Shown here: positions 12,040 through 22,621 of the stretch, one piece after another
Numbering within the stretch: the first letter of the stretch is position 1
How the letters are laid out: each line of letters starts with the position of its first letter
DNA from: Panax quinquefolius
Taxonomy: Eukaryota > Streptophyta > Magnoliopsida > Apiales > Araliaceae
Assembly: GCA_020205615.1 (NCBI GenBank)
Contig: CM035162.1
Span: 37,190,464 to 37,254,463 of the forward strand
DNA length: 64,000 nt
Reading direction: 5' to 3'
Notes under the pieces: generated by a model
Told to the model about the DNA's origin: nothing
The model's database searches: none
Seen by the model: the letters and a program-made list of their open reading frames with translations, nothing else
Translations under genes and position numbers: made by a program

Positions 12040-13137
12040 GTAAACGACAAAATCGAGCTAAGTGACCTTCTCTTCCACAATTATAACATGCTTTGGACGG
12101 CATGGCACAGTTCGGACTGATGTGTCCCTCTTCTCCGCATTTGAAGCATATGATAGGTGGTCTTTCTTCTTCCTTAACAACGGGTGCTGGTGCTGACGTC
12201 TTTCCATCATTGTTGAATCTCCGTTTCTTGAAATGTCCATTCTTATTATTTTGGCCCGATTTACCACCAAGTGGTTACCATATCTCGCCCGTTGATTCCT
12301 CCACGCTTGTTGTCACCGCTTCGATGACTACTCTCACCGGTATTATAACTTTGCCTTACCGCTCTCTTTTAGTTCGTTGACTCATTATCGTGCTCCACTA
12401 ATCGAGCCCTATTTACAACATCCCGAATACAAACACGGTTTATGAGAAATAAGATGTTCGACGATCTCGACTTCAAACCTCTTAAAAACATTCGCGCCAT
12501 CTCTCTCTTCATTATCCACCAAGTGGGGGACGAACCGTGATAACTCCGCAAATTTTGCCTCGTATCATACACACGGCCATATTGTTTTGTTCCAACTTGA
12601 TAAACTCTACCTCCTTCATGTGTATAATACTTTCAGAAAGTATTTGTCGTTGAACGACTCTGGAACTTCTCCCAAGATATCTTCAAGACAACAAAGTTGA
12701 GTACGTTTTACCGATTCCCACCAAGAATCCGCCTCCGCAACATAAAGGCGTGAAGGGAACCTTTTGCTCCTGAGCATCCCAAGACATCAAATATCTTGGT
12801 AATCTGCTTTATCCATGCTTCCACCGAAGTGGTTTTGCTCTCTCCCTTAAACTCCCGGTGGTCCCAGCTCCTTGAATTGTTTAGCGGTGACCGCCCGAGA
12901 GTTTTTCGTGTTTCCACCTACGTTTTGGATGTGAGTCGCTCTCGCTCATTTTGTTGCATAAATTGCATAAAGCCTCCGAACATTTGATCATTCATCATTT
13001 GGTCAAGTGTTGTTGTTTTGCATGAGGATTGTCGCCTCACGATGCACATTATCCACGATTATTGATATGTGGTGAATCAACGATCGCTCGTGTGCTCCAT
13101 TCTATTCTCAACATTCTCGGATGTCATTTTCAGACAT
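12040..13137 (-). pseudogene. gag: Gyp-B gag, broken
   Basis: Starts near minus-strand ATG 13137, ~165 nt from the PBS. The capsid core is seen in pieces: WIKQITKIFDVLG.SG at ~12800, the RMFLRGLK region at ~12480, then two standard CX2CX4HX4C zinc knuckles at ~12150-12050 (CFKCGEEGHISPNC and CYNCGREGHLARFC, read on the minus strand). Several frameshifts split it. There is no coiled-coil ORF before gag here, unlike Gyp-A, Gyp-C and Gyp-G. Confidence 0.82.
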
Positions 13138-13300
13138 CGCCACAAAACAAAAGATTAATTGACATGTAACAATTATCTTTATATTCGACCAAACCAATAA
13201 AATAGCACATAAACTTAGGTAGGTCATACTAGCGAAGGTATTATTCGCCTCTCCCTCCTAGTACTTTTCTCACATCTTAGCCTGGGACCATATCCCTTAG

Positions 13301-13312
13301 CTCGATATACCA
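13301..13312 (-). other. Gyp-B primer binding site
   Basis: Minus-strand TGGTATATCGAG, a tRNA-Met-type PBS with two extra bases. It is separated from the LTR end (13315) by GT. The same GT spacer occurs before the PBS in Gyp-C and Gyp-E, which matters for the R2/R3 junction. Confidence 0.75.
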
Positions 13313-13314
13313 AC

Positions 13315-15716
13315 CGTGACGCCCCAAAATTAGGTATACATCACCCATCTTGGGTCTCCACTTACATGGTATGTAATTTAAATACAACTTATTAACATAA
13401 CTGTCTTTGTATAATACGACATAAAGCGTGAGTTTAAATACAAATATCGTCTACTAGATATTATACAAACTCAAACAAAAGTCCTCATTACAATTATTAT
13501 CACACTATTTCACGTAATAGTGAGGACTACTAATGCTATCTTCGGGACCATCACTCGCTTCCCCGACTCGTCCCGGCTATATTCTCATTTCAAGAGAACA
13601 AAGGAAAGAAAGGGTGAGCTCAACTAGCCCAAGAAGAAATATTATGACTAAGATAATGCGTAATAAATTATCAATAGTCTTCAACAATGTTAAACCGATA
13701 AAATACAATAGACAACCGGTTTAATCTGCAATTGAATACGCAATCCATTAAAAGAGTCAAGTAGAAAATAAAATCTACTATCTTTTATGATTTAAAAGGT
13801 TTTCATCATCGTTATATATTTGAGACTCAAATTTTAATAAATAATCCACATCATCGAATCACCCCGCACTACGGGCCAAGGATATTCTTTAGTATCACGA
13901 CCACAATTATTCCCGCACTACGCCAAGAATAGTGTGTATTCATTAATGGTCATGATCATGCCAACAAGCGTCCATCAATGCACTACTACCACCGAGGATT
14001 TTTACCACATCATTTGTAACATTACGGCCATGATTACAACCGAATAATCCCTCGTCATAATCATACCAAGTCCATCCATGCTCTACAGCCATGATGACTT
14101 TAAAAAAATATAAACATGAGGATGATGACAATGATATAAGAATTCAATAAAACAAGTTCAAGAATTATTTTATCCAGAATTATTAACGCCCAAATTGTCA
14201 ACATGATCTTTGCTTTGTAGAGTAAAATTCAAGAATGATCGTAAGAATATTTCCATGAAAAGATATCGGATGAAACGCAAATATCAAGGATATTCTACTA
14301 ATTTCATGGAGTATAGAAGTCAAAGTTTTAACCAACCGGGTATAATAAAGAATGGAATAACAAAAGAAATCACCATGCATGCGATTGCGATGACAAAGTT
14401 ATTCCAATGTAATAATAATAACGGAACCAGTCGTGAAATTCACACCGCAATGATGTTCCAATGTAATAATAAAGATGGAACCAGATCCGGTGTAAAACAC
14501 ACAGATAGGATATTCCAATGAATGATAAAGATTTTAACCAGGTGTAAAACACATGCATGTGATGTTCCAACAGAATAATAAAAAACGGAACCGTGTCCGG
14601 TGTAAAACACACGCATGTGATGTTCCAATGAGAATAATAGAAGAATGTCACCAAGTATAGGTAAATCACAGATACAAAGTTATTCCAATGTAATAATAAG
14701 CAATGGAATAACATAAGGATTTCACCAAGTATAGGTATGCCGCAGATACTGAGTTATGTATAGGGTATGCCACTTTTACAAAAGTTATTCCAATGTAATA
14801 ATAATGAATGGAATAATGAAGTTCTCTTCAAGAAGAAAGAATAACACCCTTTACCGTAAAAGAGGCTGAATATAGAAATAGTGAAGTAGCAGAATACTCT
14901 TCTTCTTTCTATAACTTTCTCTCTATAGCTTCTCTCTATAATTTCTCTCTCTCAGAGTTTCAATGAATTGTAAGAAAATAATGAAGGAATGAGCTTCTAT
15001 TTATAGGAAAATGGAATGCATAAGAATTAATCCATGAACGGTCCAGATTGATTTACTTTTAACTCGACGGTCCATATTTAAAGCAAAATCTTTTAAATAA
15101 AATATAATATATTCTATTTATATAAAACATTTTACTATGCAAACACTATGCAAAAACACTATGCAAAAACACTAACACTATGCATAATAAAATATAATAT
15201 ATTTTATTTATAAAATAACTTTAATAAAGTATTCATTTTATTTATAAAGATGATTTTCATTTTATTACGTTAATAATACTGAATAAAACAAAAAGTCATT
15301 ATCGCTATAATAATTCATGACAATAATGGAATCAAACTGAGTGACTTCTCACATAGCATCAATAATCAATACCGTGTGCTACTATGCAACCACATGTATC
15401 ACTGTACTTTTACTACCGAGTAGTTCAACAGTATCAATGGTAAAACTTCCGCCGTTATTTCAATAAAATATTTTTGTCGTTTTCTCAATCCGACAATAAT
15501 TTTGTTGTGGGGTCCACCAATGATTGAGTAGTTATATATAATATTCCCGCTAAACCGAATATTCCCCTACCAATCGAATATAATATAACCACTTGCATAC
15601 TTTGCAAAATTTATAAATATTACCCACAACTATAACATTATATCAAATTATTCCATAATATTCAAAAATAATATTTATAGAAAATTCATCTTTATTTATA
15701 AAAGTCGGGTCTTACA
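13315..15716 (-). repeat. Gyp-B LTR R2 (5' LTR of the internal region)
   Basis: About 2.4 kb, collinear with R1 over its length, with scattered small indels. Begins CGTGACGCCCC on the plus strand and ends GGGTCTTACA. TATA-like box at 14998-15005 (minus strand); minisatellite at 14338-14815. Confidence 0.92.
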
Positions 15717-15718
15717 AC

Positions 15719-16377
15719 CGTGACGCCCCAAAATTATGTATACGCCACCCATCCCGGTCGCCACTTACATGGTACATAAATTCAAATACAACTTACTAAT
15801 ATAACTGTGTGTAATAATACGACATAAATCGTGTGAGTTTGAATACAAATATTGTCTACTAGATATTATACAAACTCAAAAGGAGTCCTCATTACAACTA
15901 TTATCACACTATTTCATAGAATAGTGAGGACTACTAATGCTATCCTCGGACCATTACTTCGCTCCCCGACTCGTCCAAATATTATGTTCTCATTTTCAAG
16001 AGAAACGGTGAAAAAAGGTGAGCTCAACTAGCCCGAGAAGAAATATTATGACTAAGATAATGCGTAATAAATTATCATTAGCCTTCAACAAATGTTAAAC
16101 CGATAAAATACAATAGACAACAAGTTTAAGCTGTAAATGAATAAGCAATCCATTAACAGAGTCAAGTAGAGAATAAAGTCTACTATCTTTTAGGTTTTAA
16201 AAGGTTTTCATCAATTTTTATCATTGAGACTCAAATTTTAATAAATAAACCACCACATCTAATCATCCCGTATTACTGGTCAAGGATTTTCATCAAGTTA
16301 TCAATGGTCATGACTATACTTAGAATCACCCCGGTCATAATCATACCTAAAACTATCCATCCATCATTGCATTACGT
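15719..16377 (-). repeat. Gyp-B LTR R3, first segment
   Basis: Starts CGTGACGCCCC two bases after the end of R2 and follows R1/R2 until it is cut at 16377 by Gyp-C. It continues at 25238. Confidence 0.9.
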
Positions 16378-19038
16378 TGTAAGACCTCAAATTTTTTTAA
16401 ATAAAAGGAATTTCCTTTATTTATTATTTTGAAATAGTAAGGGTTGATTTGATTAATGTGGATAGTTAAGGGTTAAAAACGCAAATATTTCAAAATAAGC
16501 AAGTGGTTATAAAATATTCATTTTTATTAAAGGGAATATTCGTTTGGTCGTGGATTATTCATCATTGTCGGGAATATTCGTTTGGTCGTGGAATATTCGT
16601 CATCGTCGGGGAATATTTATTTACGACCAAGCAGCCATGTGTGGGCCCCATAACGAAAAAGCGATTGGATGAGGAAAATGACAAAGTTTGGGTGGTTATA
16701 AATATAGCTGGCGTAGTTGTTACCGTTAAGACTATGGAATACCCGGTGGTTAAAATACGTGAATACGCGTGGTCGCACAAAGAATATTACCAGATTGCAT
16801 GACAAGATTGTTGAATTATTGATTCGCACGTAAGATGGCACTACTCAATAATTTTCACAGTGAGTTATCGTTCAATATTTTATTTTATTGATTCAATAAT
16901 TCTTTGCGTTGATATTTTATATTATTGTTGTTCAATAATCACAACGCACAAAGTATTTCCCATTATCGGATCAATAATTCATATTATTTGAATAATATTA
17001 TTAGATAACATTATTGGCAATGTCTAGAAAGTTCGCATCTAAGGAGAGGTTTGGTCACCTAATTTGCGCCAAGAAGAGAGATCCTTATTGGAAAGCCCCC
17101 TCTTCTGGGAATGGCACGGTTGTCATAATTGTGATTCTCGTAATATTATTTGTGAATAATTAATTATTGATTCATATGATAAAGAAATATTTATTTTATG
17201 TGGATATAAATGATGGATTTATTTATGTGGTTATAAATGAAGAAATTATGTTGAGGTGTTTTATCAAGATTTTATCTGATTCGAGGTATTAAAAAATTAA
17301 ATCGTGGGGTTTTGAGATATATTATGGGGTTATAATTTTTAATCCGACCGTTGGATTGTGGTAATTTTGGGTATGTTATACATACATAAGTTGAGTATAT
17401 GTCCACAAATTTTGAACCGTTAAAATTCACGAATGATTTGTTATGAATTTTAAGAGGTGTCTCGATTAGGAAATTAGGGTTATAATTGATTTTGGTGGAA
17501 AATTCTAGAATTGAGTGGGCCCCACTTGTGGTTGGTGAAGAAATGTGCTGAATTTTATTTCAAATGTGGTGGGTGGCAATAGTAGCAGTGTAAAGCCATC
17601 AGTAGCGTGTCAAGTCCGCTTTCATGGGCTAACATTTTCCTATAAATAGAGGGCTAAGTTAGAATTGAAAATCACACCGTAAACAAAGTTTTTCTCTTTC
17701 TCTCTATATTATTGAGCGTATTTTGTGAGTATTTAGATACTTTGAGAGTTGCTATTCAAGACAAGTTTCATTCAAAGATCACTTCCGACCTTTCCTTAGA
17801 AGCAATCGATTCTTTGAGGTAAGGGATATTATTTTTTTCAGAATGATATTATTTCTTCAATATCATTATCTTTGAAATATTGGTTGGAACTTTTATCAAA
17901 TTTGGAACTTTTTCATGTCGGGGTTACTTATTCATGAGTTACTATTCACGAAGTTACTATTCATGAGTTACTATTCACGAAAGTTACTATTCACGTAGTA
18001 CTATTCATGAAGCGTGAAAATATATTTTTTTGTGGAATTTCTATCTTTTGGTGTCTGAGTTACTATTCACGATATTTAAGACTATTCACGATACGACACT
18101 ATTCACGATACTGACTATTCATCGAAAAATAAAATTTCTTCTTTTCGTTCAAAATATCTATTTTGGATACTAGCTTTGATCAGTATCCATGTTTTGATCA
18201 TTCTTGAATTTTACACCACTATGATTATTTTTGAGGTATTGTTGGACATGAATAAAACAAAGTAATAATCATTAATCCTTAATCCTTGTCATTTTGTTTC
18301 AATGGATTCGTTCTTTAAAAATATTTTCATCATCCTCGGTCTTAAATGATGATATTATTGAATATCTTTGGCCCGTAGTGCAAAGATGAATGATTTTCAA
18401 GAATATCTTTGGCCTTTAGTGTTAAAAAAGATGAACAAGTGTTGAAATGAACATGACCGATTGATGAATATCTTTGGCTTCTGTAGTGCAAAGATGAATA
18501 TTTGATTTGAGATGAATATTGATTGATGTTACAGGATAAAATATTGATGATGGACCGTTAAATTCATAGATTATAGTAGATTTCATTCTCTACGTAACTC
18601 TTCTATGAATTATTATTTCACGCGAATATTGATCCAAAACTTGTTGTCTATTGTATTCTATCGATTTTTCCTCGTTGGAGACTAACGATAATTTGTTATA
18701 TATTATCTTAGTCATAGTATTCTTTATCGGGCTAGTTGAGCTCGCCTTTTCCTTGTTGTTCCATTTTTCTTCTCGGGAGGCGAGAATGTAGCGTAGTACT
18801 AGTCGGGTATGGAATGAAGGTTCAAGAGAGAGTTGTTTAGTAGTCCTCACCATTTTGTAAAATAATGTATCAATAAATGTGATGGGGATTTATTTGAGTA
18901 TAGATATTATCTAAAAGATAATATTTGTATTTAAACTCACAGTTTTACTGTTGTAATAATAAAGTTGTAGTTGTTTCTGTACCATGTATTTGGTGACTCA
19001 GAATGGGTGTGGTGTATACCTATTTTGGGGGCGCCACG
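16378..19038 (+). repeat. Gyp-C 5' LTR
   Basis: 2,661 bp, TGTAAGACC to GGCGCCACG (family consensus GGCGTCACA). A TATA box, TATAAATA, lies at 17641-17648. Short direct repeats of TACTATTCACGA type lie at 17925-18125, and four copies of a motif built on AATATCTTTGGC...GTGCAAAGATGA lie at 18358-18505. Confidence 0.94.
17641..17648 (+). promoter_or_regulatory. LTR TATA box (Gyp-C 5' LTR)
   Basis: TATAAATA in a context (TTTCCTATAAATAGAGGGC) repeated at 23839, 38569 and 53814 in the other plus-strand LTRs, and at 40308 in LTR-F. Conservation across all copies supports it as the core promoter of the LTR. It marks the U3 side. Confidence 0.7.
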
Positions 19039-19040
19039 GT

Positions 19041-19052
19041 TGGTATCGAGCT
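19041..19052 (+). other. Gyp-C primer binding site
   Basis: TGGTATCGAGCT, a one-base-deleted form of the tRNA-Met-type TGGTATCAGAGCT. GT separates it from the LTR end. Confidence 0.78.
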
Positions 19053-19221
19053 TAGGATATGATCTCCAATGAGATCGAGGAATAAAACTAGGAGGGAGAG
19101 ACGAGTAAATCCTTCGCTAGTGTGTCCTACCTAAGCTTATTTGTTGGTTGGTCATATTATAGGGTATTATGTGATTTGTTAATTTATTTAATTAACCTTG
19201 TTTTATGATAGTTTTTTTAGA

Positions 19222-20036
19222 ATGGTCACGAGAACGTTAACAATGGAGTGAATGAGATCGTGGAGACACCTCTAATCGCCAACCGTGATAATGTGATGTC
19301 GGTGAAGAAGGAATTAGAGATATCCATGTGGTGAGTGAAGAATTGATAGTTGACCTTTAGATAATCGCAGAGGTAACAAATGAGAGTGAGGAAGAAGAGG
19401 AAGAAGAGGTACCAAGAGAGTTTATTAGAGGTATTTTATGATCGAAATATAGAATTGCAAAATCGTATTCATGAGTTAGAAGAGCAAAGCTAAAGAATTG
19501 CAGCAAATGTGGAGCAAAAGGATGCAACGATTCAAGCTTGTGTTACCCGACACGTGATGTTTGAATGTAAGCACTCTTTGGCGAGTATAAGATGATAAAG
19601 TGGAATCGAGTGAAAGAAGAAATAATCGAACGAGTGAGAATGAGTGATGCATGGGTAAAAGTCGCACGACGCGTTGATATTATGGAAAGAGATGTCCAAT
19701 CTAAAAGAGAAGATTTAACGATGACGGGAAGACATCGATAGAACATCAAAGACACCATTAACAAATTCTAGGGAAGAGAACGATCGCCGTTAGATGCTAC
19801 AGATGTGGAGAGGAGGGACATATAAGGTCAAACTGCTCAAAGCCTTCCAAGGTATGCTATAATTGTGGAAAAGAAGGACATATCGCTTTCGAGATCATAC
19901 GATATCGAAAACCCGATCCGGCGTGAATGGTGACTCAAAAGGATGTCCCGTAAAAGTCAAAGTCAACGGTTCTTGGAAGAGCGTTTGTCGACCTCCAATA
20001 AAATGCGAGGAACGACGAACGGTTAGCACGGGTTAG
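19222..20036 (+). pseudogene. Gyp-C chimeric ORF: gag leader, coiled coil, zinc knuckles
   Basis: From ATG 19222 the first ~25 codons match the start of Gyp-E gag (NVN.GVNE.VETPL). After ~19295 the sequence instead matches the coiled-coil ORF of Gyp-A and Gyp-G (acidic EEEEE run, FYDRNIELQNRIHELEEQ, VEQKDATIQACVTRHVM). Near 19715 it jumps to the linker before the zinc knuckles. Two knuckles follow at ~19790-19880 ([14 protein letters not shown], then [12 protein letters not shown], incomplete). The capsid core is missing. Many stops and frameshifts. Function of the coiled-coil part is unknown. Confidence 0.75.
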
Positions 20037-20676
20037 TTAATTATAAATTCTTCATGAAGTTTATACCTTACTAGATACACCGGTTCTACCCATTCTTTTA
20101 TCTCTTGCTTGCGCTCAACGTTTGAACTTGACTACGGAGAAATTAGACTTTGACCTATTTATGGAGAATCCGTTAGAGAAACTTTCATTACATCCGTTGT
20201 TTAGAAATCTTGTTTGATTCAGTTGGCACTATCACATTACTCGTTAACCTTATTTCTATAGAGATATTTGCTTTTGATGTGATTTTAAGGTTAACTACTC
20301 ATCATGCCAAATTGATTGCTTTTGTAAGGTTGTTAGTTTTCATATTCCTAAGCAACCTCGTTATTCAATTCAAGCAATCAAACCATTGTAATCAAACATT
20401 TTCATATCAAGCCATGAAGTCATTCGTTTATTACGGATGTCAAGTTTTCTTAGTCCATGTTATGGATTTGAATAAAGACACGTCGATTTGAATAATATTC
20501 TGTTGTTATTGATTTTTCCCGATGTATTTCTGAAGAATTTCTTCGCTTACTCCCAAAGCTTCGATATTAAATTTTGTATCGACTTTGAACCCCAGACAAA
20601 ACTCATTTCTAAAATCTCATATAGAATGGCTCCTATTGAACTCGTGAGTTAAAAATTCAACTATAGAATTTGGTAC
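20037..20676 (+). pseudogene. pol: Gyp-C protease and pre-RT remnant
   Basis: The frame EVYTLLDT reaches the active-site Asp, but two extra bases throw the following Gly-Ser-Thr-His-Ser out of frame. The rest of the protease is readable in another frame (20210-20491, including IFAFDVIL and TTHHAK). The lead-in to RT then runs as far as the ELxxLKxQL segment at ~20660. Here homology to RT stops and the ~130-nt block begins. No enzyme could be made. Confidence 0.75.
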
Positions 20677-20808
20677 CGAGCCTTTATCTTGTGACTTCCT
20701 TTGTGGAATTCACCTAAGCCGAACTCTCTATAGGGACGTCATATTGATGCGATAGTAAATCGATAGGTGTCATTGTGACGTCTTATCCAAGATTGGGATA
20801 TGAGTCAC
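20677..20808 (+). other. ~130-nt block of unknown origin replacing RT (copy 1)
   Basis: From CCGAGCCTTTAT to GAGTCACG. No similarity to pol of Gyp-A or Gyp-B. The same block, diverged, occurs at 36250-36384 in Gyp-E with identical flanks, and at 55894-56027 (minus) in Gyp-G with different flanks. No terminal inverted repeats, ORF or RNA fold was recognised with confidence. Confidence 0.72.
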
Positions 20809-20844
20809 GATTGAGAGCAACCTAAGTCAAGAATCGAAATACGT

Positions 20845-21075
20845 AGCTTTCAGGCTTAGTTGGTTATTATCGGAGATTCGTTGAAGGATATTCTCGAATC
20901 GCTATTCCATTATCGCGGTGAATTCGTAGAGAGATACAAAATTCGAATGGAGCAAGGAATGTGGGAAGAGCTTCAAGAACTCAAGAGGAGACTCATTTCA
21001 AAGACATGTTTCGACCATGCCATCCTGGAAAAGTTTAACGTGGTAGGCGACGTGTTGAGTAGAAGATCGATATAA
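20845..21075 (+). pseudogene. pol: Gyp-C RT tail and RNase H stub
   Basis: After the block, pol resumes at the end of RT (YYRRFVEGYS-like, then FEWSKECEE- and LKRRLIS-like text). It jumps within ~20 bases to the far end of RNase H (DVLSRRSI). The RNase H core with its Asp/Glu/Asp residues is deleted. Gyp-E has the same join (36540-36610), with the odd intervening CATGTTTCGACCATGCCATC kept in both, so the deletion was inherited. Confidence 0.75.
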
Positions 21076-21189
21076 GCAACTGAGTACGATATTGTCAAAG
21101 ACTAATTTCGTATAATTTACAAATAATAGAGATGGAGATGAAAACTCTAGGTACCCACGTGATGATATACGAGTATAATCGACTTTAGT

Positions 21190-22140
21190 TAAATTCGCTC
21201 AAGCCACCGGCCGGAAATGATGCGTATGAAGAGGAAAGTACAAGAATGAGCTATTTTAAGCGAGAATTGATGAAGAAGGAATACTTGAGTCCACTCTAGA
21301 CTTTGTGTTCCTAACGACTCGATTTGAGGTACAAGATTATGATGGAGGCACACAATACACCATTTGCAATCCATCTCGGAAGTACTAAAATGTATCGTGA
21401 TCTTGACATACATTTTGGTGGAATAATATGAAGAGAGAGATTGCAAAGTTTATCTCGATGTGTTTAACTTGCTAACGTGTAAAGGCGAGCATCTAGTACC
21501 TAAGGGTCCGTTGCAACCACTTGAGATTCCGGAATGGAAGTGGGGAACACATTACCATAGATTTCATTACGGGTCTTCCTACGGTTTCTCAAGGCATCAA
21601 TGCTATTTGGGTTATTGTTGATAGATTAACCAAATCTCGCTCACTTCTTGCCGATATGGGAGACTTATTCCTTAAACGCCTTGCTAGTATATACGTGAAT
21701 GAGATTGTGAGGTTGCATGGCATGCCCGTATCCATAGTTTCGGATAGTGACCCAAGATTCACTTCATGATTTTGGGTTAGAAAGCTATGGGCACGAATTT
21801 TGATCTGATTTGGCATACCATCCTCAAACCGGATGGGCAATCGAAAGGACTACTCAAACTCTTGAAGATATATTAAAACTCGTGTGTCCTAGATTTCAAA
21901 GGAAGTTGGGATAAGTACTTGCCATTGGTGGAATTCTCATACAACAATAGTTATTAAACAAATATAAAAATGGCTCCATTCGAAGCATTATATGGACAAA
22001 ATGTCGTTCTCAATATGTTGGGATGAGGTGGGTGAAGCAACATTGTTGGGACCCGAAGTTAATACGTATGACTAATGATTCGACAACGTATACAAACCAC
22101 GACAAGATCGACAAAAGAGTTATGCGGATCTTCATCGAAA
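21190..22140 (+). pseudogene. pol: Gyp-C integrase, broken
   Basis: The zinc-binding region is degenerate (~21300-21480). The catalytic core is seen in the frame 21521-21769: HITIDFITGLP with the first Asp, [32 protein letters not shown] with the second Asp. A stop follows at ~21767. The third catalytic residue lies in a scrambled segment near 21830. Downstream text (YNNSY, APFEALYG) is still readable to ~22030. Gyp-E and Gyp-G have lost this domain completely. Confidence 0.8.
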
Positions 22141-22621
22141 GGATGTGGAATTTAATGTAGGGGATCATGTATTATTGCGAGTTGCTCCATGGAAGGGAGT
22201 TACAAGATTTGGGAAGAGAGGAAAGCTCAAATCCACGATTTATTGGTCCATTTCAAATTCTTGACCGAATAGAAAATGTAGCCTATAGACTTGCGTTACC
22301 TCCAAGTATGTCTCGTGTTCATAATGTGTTTCACATATCATACTTCGTAAATATGTGAAAGACCGAACCACGTTATTGAGTTAGAACCGGACGAGATAGC
22401 CAAGACTTAACGATGAGGAGGTACTGTCAAGATCTTGGATAGGAAGGAGCATGTACTACGCCAAGAAAGGTCATACCACAAGTTAAAGTTTTGTGGAGGA
22501 ATCATGCTATAGAGGAAATGACCGGGAATTGGAAACGTAAATGAAAGCGTAGGTATCCTCACCTTTTCAAACACAGTATCGCACGCCAATTTCGAGGACG
22601 AAATTTCATAAGGAGGGAGGT
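22141..22621 (+). pseudogene. pol: Gyp-C integrase C-terminal/chromodomain region and purine tract
   Basis: DVEFNVGDHVLLRVAPWKG and then PSMSRVHNVFHIS (22167-22358 region) are typical of the C-terminal module of gypsy integrases. The last part shows the degraded chromodomain-like segment (EMTGNWKR). It ends at the purine-rich AAGGAGGGAGG at 22609-22620, the plus-strand primer, directly before the 3' LTR. Confidence 0.78.
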
